From NCBI RefSeq assembly GCF_001949145.1, contig NW_019091505.1:538388-563965 (forward strand): a DNA stretch of 25,578 nt, in the 5' to 3' direction. The translations under genes were made by a program, and so were the position numbers. Shown piece by piece: positions 21,518 through 25,578 of the stretch. The stretch comes from Acanthaster planci. Its lineage: Eukaryota > Echinodermata > Asteroidea > Valvatida > Acanthasteridae. The notes beneath the pieces are model-generated. The model was given only the letters and a program-made list of their open reading frames with translations, searched no databases and was not told the origin of the DNA. Within the stretch, counting starts at the first letter, position 1. Every line of letters begins with the position of its first letter.

Positions 21518-21578
21518 GCCCCCAAAAAGAAGAAAATTAGTCCTGAAACATCTTAAAAAATGTATTTTTTGGGGGGCC
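21518..21578. repeat. Hairpin GCCCCCAAAAA / TTTTTGGGGGGC
   Basis: About 11-12 bp arms around a 36-base A-rich loop. Possibly a remnant of a small foldback. Confidence 0.55.
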
Positions 21579-21887
21579 CAAACCAATGTTGTGGTTCAAG
21601 TGATGACATCACTGTTTTGTTCATAGACAACTACGAGATGCATTTAAAAGATTTGTATTGAAATATTTCCGTTGCATAGAACCTTAAATAAATCTTTGGC
21701 AGATGAACTACAGTATTCAGTTACTTGAGCATCATACTGTCGTAATCCATACATGTAGTTATGTTGTTATTGTTTTGAAAAATTCTATCATGTACTTATT
21801 TGAAACTTCAAGCATGCTGTAAAATTTCATAGAATTCCCCTCAATAAGAGAGATATACTGATAAAATGAAATTTTAGTATTTGTATC

Positions 21888-21946
21888 TTAACCCTAACAC
21901 TCCTCAGTCCTCCAACAGGTGAAGGATTGAGGAGGGTTAGGGTTAA
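21888..21946. mobile_element. 59-bp TTAACCCTAAC-ended palindromic mini-element
   Basis: It begins TTAACCCTAACACTCCTCAG and ends with the inverse, GGAGGGTTAGGGTTAA; the arms are about 25 bp with a few mismatches and an 8-10 base loop. TTAA at both ends with a following CCCTA is the arrangement seen at piggyBac-type termini, while CCCTAACCC/GGGTTAGGG also resembles the animal telomeric repeat. Two further relatives lie at 23969-24038 and (one end) 8757-8816. Confidence 0.7.
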
Positions 21947-22520
21947 TGTGATCTTTATGATTGATGTTGGACCACCATTTTGCACCAACATGTGTATAAG
22001 TACACACATAAAACCATTATGTACATAATTTAATCATTTCCCAAGGCTAAATTGGAGTGAACTGACCTTTAATTTGTGATTTACAAGTGCAGTGTGAGAA
22101 AACTGTTGACAAGTAAGGTATTTCAGGCCTAGCAGCCTTGAGTGCACTACTCATAGATGATTTGCTTACATTGAGTCTATGGACAAACATATAGGTATCA
22201 TTGTAGGTCATGCTTCAGTGTGTTTCTTTGAGGGGCTTGTCATGAGGAATACTTGGGAATGTTTACATTTGTGTACATGTACCAGTACATGTACATTTGA
22301 AGTTACTCAACTTCTACCACCAGCATTGTACATTTCTTTATTTGATGTTTTCATTTGAAGATCCTTTTTATAATTTTTAAGTAAAGGCAGAATTCTAAAT
22401 TACTCATCCTGCCTTGGAATTTTTTTTGCTCATGTGAAGAAAGTAATATTAGCTTTTGAATTGTTTCTTTTCCTTCAACTTGACAACTGATGTAGTGTTG
22501 ATTTCTTTCACCCCCATCAG

Positions 22521-22676
22521 CTCATGCGTGTGATACAGCAGGATCTAGTGAAAATGGACGGGACATGATGGCAGCACATGCTCTATTAGATATCTCACCA
22601 ACAACGAGTGGTGAAGAGAAATCATTTATAGCGCAGAGTAAATTAACAACTGTCACACAGAACTGCTCCAATACAG
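22521..22676 (+). CDS. Unknown gene, third visible coding exon
   Basis: Acceptor CACCCCCATCAG and donor ATACAG|GTCAGT bound 156 bases in phase 1 at both ends, so it can be skipped or joined without a shift. Joined to 10183 it starts SHACDTAGSSENGRDMMAAH; joined to the 16391 exon its first residue is Ala instead of Ser. It continues ALLDISPTTSGEEK and ends TVTQNCSNT. The AAHALLDIS segment resembles short amphipathic activation-type helices followed by a Ser/Thr/Glu-rich disordered part, which hints at a nuclear regulatory protein, but this is weak. No zinc finger or enzyme motif is present. Further exons must lie right of the window. Confidence 0.72.
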
Positions 22677-23799
22677 GTCAGTAATCTTGCATTCATTTGC
22701 ATACATGTGTAGTTTGTATCAGGTAATCTTTTCCAACATTTATAAGTATCATTTGTAAGTATCCTTCCCCAGTCATCTTGTGGAATCTTCTGTACTCCGT
22801 TAACTAGTAACAGAGAAAAGGGAGTCTATTGAATTCAGCAGACAAATGTGGCAAAATACACAAAACTTGCTTCCTGTTTACTACAGTACATTTACAACAG
22901 TGCTACTGTAATAAACGCAATGCTGTCCATGCAAAATGTTTGTTACCTGTGGTTATTTGGGGGTGCAGTTTTCAATCGCTGATACACCTACTCATTTACT
23001 GCTCTGGCTTGTACACATACATGTACGTGTACATTTTACGTGTCTGTGTGGTGGCCTGTCTGACAAGTGTTTCTGATGGAGGATTTTGGGCCAACACGTC
23101 AGATGCGACAAAACAAGTTTAAAATATGTAACAGCAAAATTTATTCATTTTTTTACAATATATACATGTATGTATGTATGGTACAGTTCTTCCAGATTTC
23201 ACCTTTTGGGTAATTTTCAATGGGAGACAAATTTCAAAATGAAATAAAGTTTCCTACGAGTTTTCCTTCTGAGTCATTGCGTAATAATGGCATGTGACAC
23301 GCAGTACAATCAGGCCTCGACATTAACGGTTGTCTAATTGCTGGGGACAAGAAATTTCTTCTTTTGGGCAAGTAAAAATTAAGGACAAATTGCCCGACGG
23401 ACAGGTACTTTTTTTTTTTTGAAATAAAAGTGTCCGTTTTTTGTGGCCAAGAATAGGAGCTAGAAAATTTACCTTTGATTTACCTTTTCCTCTTCACAAA
23501 AGCTTTTTAAAAGTTGTAAAAATTAAACAGCTAGGCCTATGCGGTGTACAATGTTTTGTTGCATCGTTATGTCCATGTACATGTACAGACTTGCGAGTAC
23601 ATGTATGTATAAAGCATGTATGTACATGTATATTTAGCATGGCACCTTTCCACACAAGGGAAAATGCATAAACAAATAAACTGTAAAATACCCTGGTGTC
23701 TGGGTACCGAACCTCATTTTTAATTGTGTGGCGCAGCAGAGCTTTTGACGGCCGGAAGCTCGAAGACTGTTTTACATGTAGCTGTGACTTACATTAGTG

Positions 23800-23850
23800 A
23801 ATTTTGCCTGATACTTGTGTGTGTGCCTCTTGCTGACATCAGGCAAAATT
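23800..23850. repeat. Perfect 13-bp-arm hairpin AATTTTGCCTGAT / ATCAGGCAAAATT
   Basis: Arms 23800-23812 and 23838-23850 are exact inverse complements around a 25-base loop rich in GTGTG. No gene association is visible. Confidence 0.7.
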
Positions 23851-23968
23851 GTCAAGTGGTTGAGAAAATAATATGAAAAAAAAAAGAAAAAAAGAAGTTA
23901 AGAAAAAAATGGTTGTGACAAACGTAACAAAATGGTGGACAGACATTTGCAATTCCTAAAATCAAATC

Positions 23969-24038
23969 TTAACCCTAACAGTCCCAAATCCTCCAATTTC
24001 AAGATAATTTTACATACCCCCCAGGGGGTTAGGGTTAA
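23969..24038. mobile_element. 70-bp TTAACCCTAAC-ended mini-element
   Basis: It begins TTAACCCTAACAGTCCC and ends GGGGGTTAGGGTTAA, with TTAA at both ends and a middle that is not palindromic (it contains CAAATCCTCCAATTTCAAG, related to the 8.7-kb repeats). Same family as 21888-21946. Confidence 0.65.
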
Positions 24039-24487
24039 TTTTGTCATCTGATAGAAAAAAAACCCACAAATATGGTGTACTGTAAACTATTATTGTAAAA
24101 ACCTTTTCAGGAAGATATATGTTTTTTGTTCAGGTTATCTGCTCAAGGAATGGCAAAATCAGCCTGTTTCATGTTTGTCACTCTGTGGATAGACACAGTG
24201 ACATACATGTACGTTATTCCGTAATAACATGTAGCTCTACTTAAATTCCGGTTTACTTAAAGTAATAAAAAGCCCCAGATTTTGACACATTTCAATGTTA
24301 TACATGTAGCACCTATGTTTTAACAGATGAATTGCTTTTCTCCATGAGAGTGGTATTGTAAATTACCTAAAAATAACATAAGCTGGATATTGTCATCAAG
24401 ATCCTGATTATTTTAACAAAGAACAACCAAATCCTATTAAACTGTGTAATCTCCACAATTATACCGGTATGTCTATCAGTAAAATTA

Positions 24488-24811
24488 TTAACCCCCAACT
24501 GCCAACATGGCCAAGCATATTGTTTGGCTTACACTACATAGGACTTACATAATACTAAGTAATAGTCTGAGCCCGAAGGACCTAGTGCTACAAATTACTA
24601 CTTCTGGCTAGGGTACTTTCATTGTTACTCATACAGAGAACAATTAAGCCATGCATTCATAGTGCCACAGCGCTGTATGGTACATTGTCTTATCTATTGT
24701 ATTCTATGGCTTCACAGAACAATAAGGTCATGTCCTCTTACAAGCAACAGCGCTGATTACTACGTTTTACTACAAGTAGTAATTTGTGGTATTATGTAGG
24801 GTTAGGGTTAA
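24488..24811. mobile_element. Possible TTAA-bounded element, 324 bp
   Basis: Left end TTAACCCCC (24488-24496) and right end GGGTTAGGGTTAA with TTAA at 24808-24811. Inside, ACATAATA and ACAAATTACTACTT on the left (24546-24610) face inverse copies AAGTAGTAATTTGT and ATTATGT near 24773-24797. The arms are not co-linear with the outermost ends, so the boundaries are uncertain. Confidence 0.4.
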
Positions 24812-25507
24812 AGTTTATTTCTTGACTCTCAACACTGTTAAAGAAAGAGATGATTTTGGTTATGTGCAAATGTGTGGTCAGACCCAGTTCCATTCAATAT
24901 GTTGAGGCAGCGCAATATGGTCTGTTGGAGTAGTTTGGAAGATTTCACACAGAAAGTAGGCATGAATTTCTGCATGGCTGACATAAAACAACACAAGGTA
25001 TTAAATATGATCATGAAGTACTAATTTCTGAACTGATTTGTAATTGATAACAGATGATAATATTGACGTACATGTATATCAAATCCGTAATCTTAAAATT
25101 TGAAAATGGTGTCTCACCGACAATCGGATCTTGAAGTCGGCAGTTCTGAATGTCATACGATACCGTAAAAAATGTGGACAATCAAAAAGCAGTGAGTAAA
25201 TCAAAGAAAAGAAAGGATCCCAAACTTTTATCTTTTTATGACAATGAACAATCACATTTTCATCAAGTACATTTTCACAATCTCTAATCCAAAATACAAA
25301 TGTACAACAACTTCAGGATATCCATCAATTTTTCATGGTGACATAGCAGATACATTTTACTGCTTTGTGGGATGTTGACCGTTGACATCAGCCCAGATAG
25401 TACACTGTTTTTCATTTGATATTCACAAGTCCCCTCGTGGACATGCAAGTTTATGGAATTTCACTGTTCCTAGAAATACAAAATGACATCCTGGATGTAA
25501 AATATTG

Positions 25508-25578
25508 TTAACCCTAACTAACCCAAACGTGCCATACTCCAACATCAGGTTTTGTGAGGTTTTGGCAGGTTTGGTACT
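25508..25578. mobile_element. TTAACCCTAAC terminus of a possible element cut by the window edge
   Basis: TTAACCCTAACTAACCC starts at 25508 in the same form as the left ends at 21888 and 23969. No matching right end occurs before the window ends. Confidence 0.35.

Larger units (their letters stand above)
10184..22520 (+). other. 12.3-kb intron holding an internal CpG cluster and inverted repeats
   Basis: The donor GTAAGT at 10184 and acceptor CACCCCCATCAG at 22509-22520 fit in phase 1. From 10184 to about 15800 I see no supported exon: AT-rich DNA with TACATGTA at 10518, 11044, 11250, 12626 and 13023 and a (TG)n/G-run. The right half holds the 16.2-kb candidate first exon and several inverted repeats, listed separately. 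From 19760 to 22520 there is AT-rich sequence with a weak 92-codon frame at 20009-20287 that lacks splice or domain support, and small hairpins. Confidence 0.6.
22677..25578 (+). other. Start of the following intron (no exon recognised)
   Basis: Phase 1 acceptors at about 24325 and 25054 (TTTTAACAG, GATAACAG) were examined: both would run to a stop within 16 codons and neither is convincing. The stretch holds eleven of the window's TACATGTA copies and two or three TTAACCCTAAC-type elements. The 97-codon frame at 22829-23122 begins at TTG, not ATG, and is not supported. Confidence 0.5.

Noticed and set aside
24324-24360. AACAG acceptor followed by a short open frame as the next exon of the unknown gene
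   Set aside because: It reaches a stop after about 12 codons and has no donor; the pyrimidine tract is weak.

Overview
This is nuclear DNA from an animal, most likely a marine invertebrate (lancelet, hemichordate, echinoderm or lophotrochozoan; I cannot say which). The grounds are short exons with consensus GT-AG splice sites separated by multi-kilobase AT-rich introns, CpG-poor background with a few CpG clusters, a eukaryotic CCA-less tRNA-Gln gene with a Pol III T-run terminator, an AATAAA poly(A) signal, and many small foldback and inverted-repeat elements. There are no long single-exon bacterial or viral genes; almost all ORFs of 60-130 codons look like chance or are read-throughs of repeats.

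Layout. (1) 1-540: a short minisatellite, then the last coding exon (231-377) and 3' UTR of a short-chain dehydrogenase/reductase gene on the + strand. (2) 540-5070: intergenic DNA rich in foldback structures: a 109-bp hairpin at 1965-2073, a TTAA-bounded inverted-repeat element enclosing a tRNA-like sequence (2494-2736), a CpG-rich tract, a 62-bp foldback with an 8-bp target duplication (3967-4044) and a T-run/G-run tract. (3) 5071-5142: an intact tRNA-Gln(CTG) gene on the - strand. (4) About 5500-22676 and beyond: a + strand gene of unknown function. A probable non-coding first exon ends at 5708; coding exons are 9393-9631 (ATG at 9464), 10000-10183 and 22521-22676, and the gene runs off the right edge. 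Inside its 12.3-kb intron lies a CpG cluster with a further candidate first exon (16346-16391) whose phase fits the 22521 exon, suggesting an alternative promoter. (5) 16.8-19.8 kb of that intron holds several nested or neighbouring long inverted repeats. (6) 21.8 kb to the end contains small TTAACCCTAAC-ended palindromic elements and many copies of the palindrome TACATGTA.

The predicted protein (about 169 residues visible) reads without stops across three spliced exons in consistent phases, which is the main support for it; I do not recognise its family. The most notable things to check are the phase-matched alternative first exon, the TTAACCCTAAC mini-element family, the tRNA-like core in a TTAA element, the adjacent long foldbacks, and the roughly thirty-fold excess of TACATGTA.
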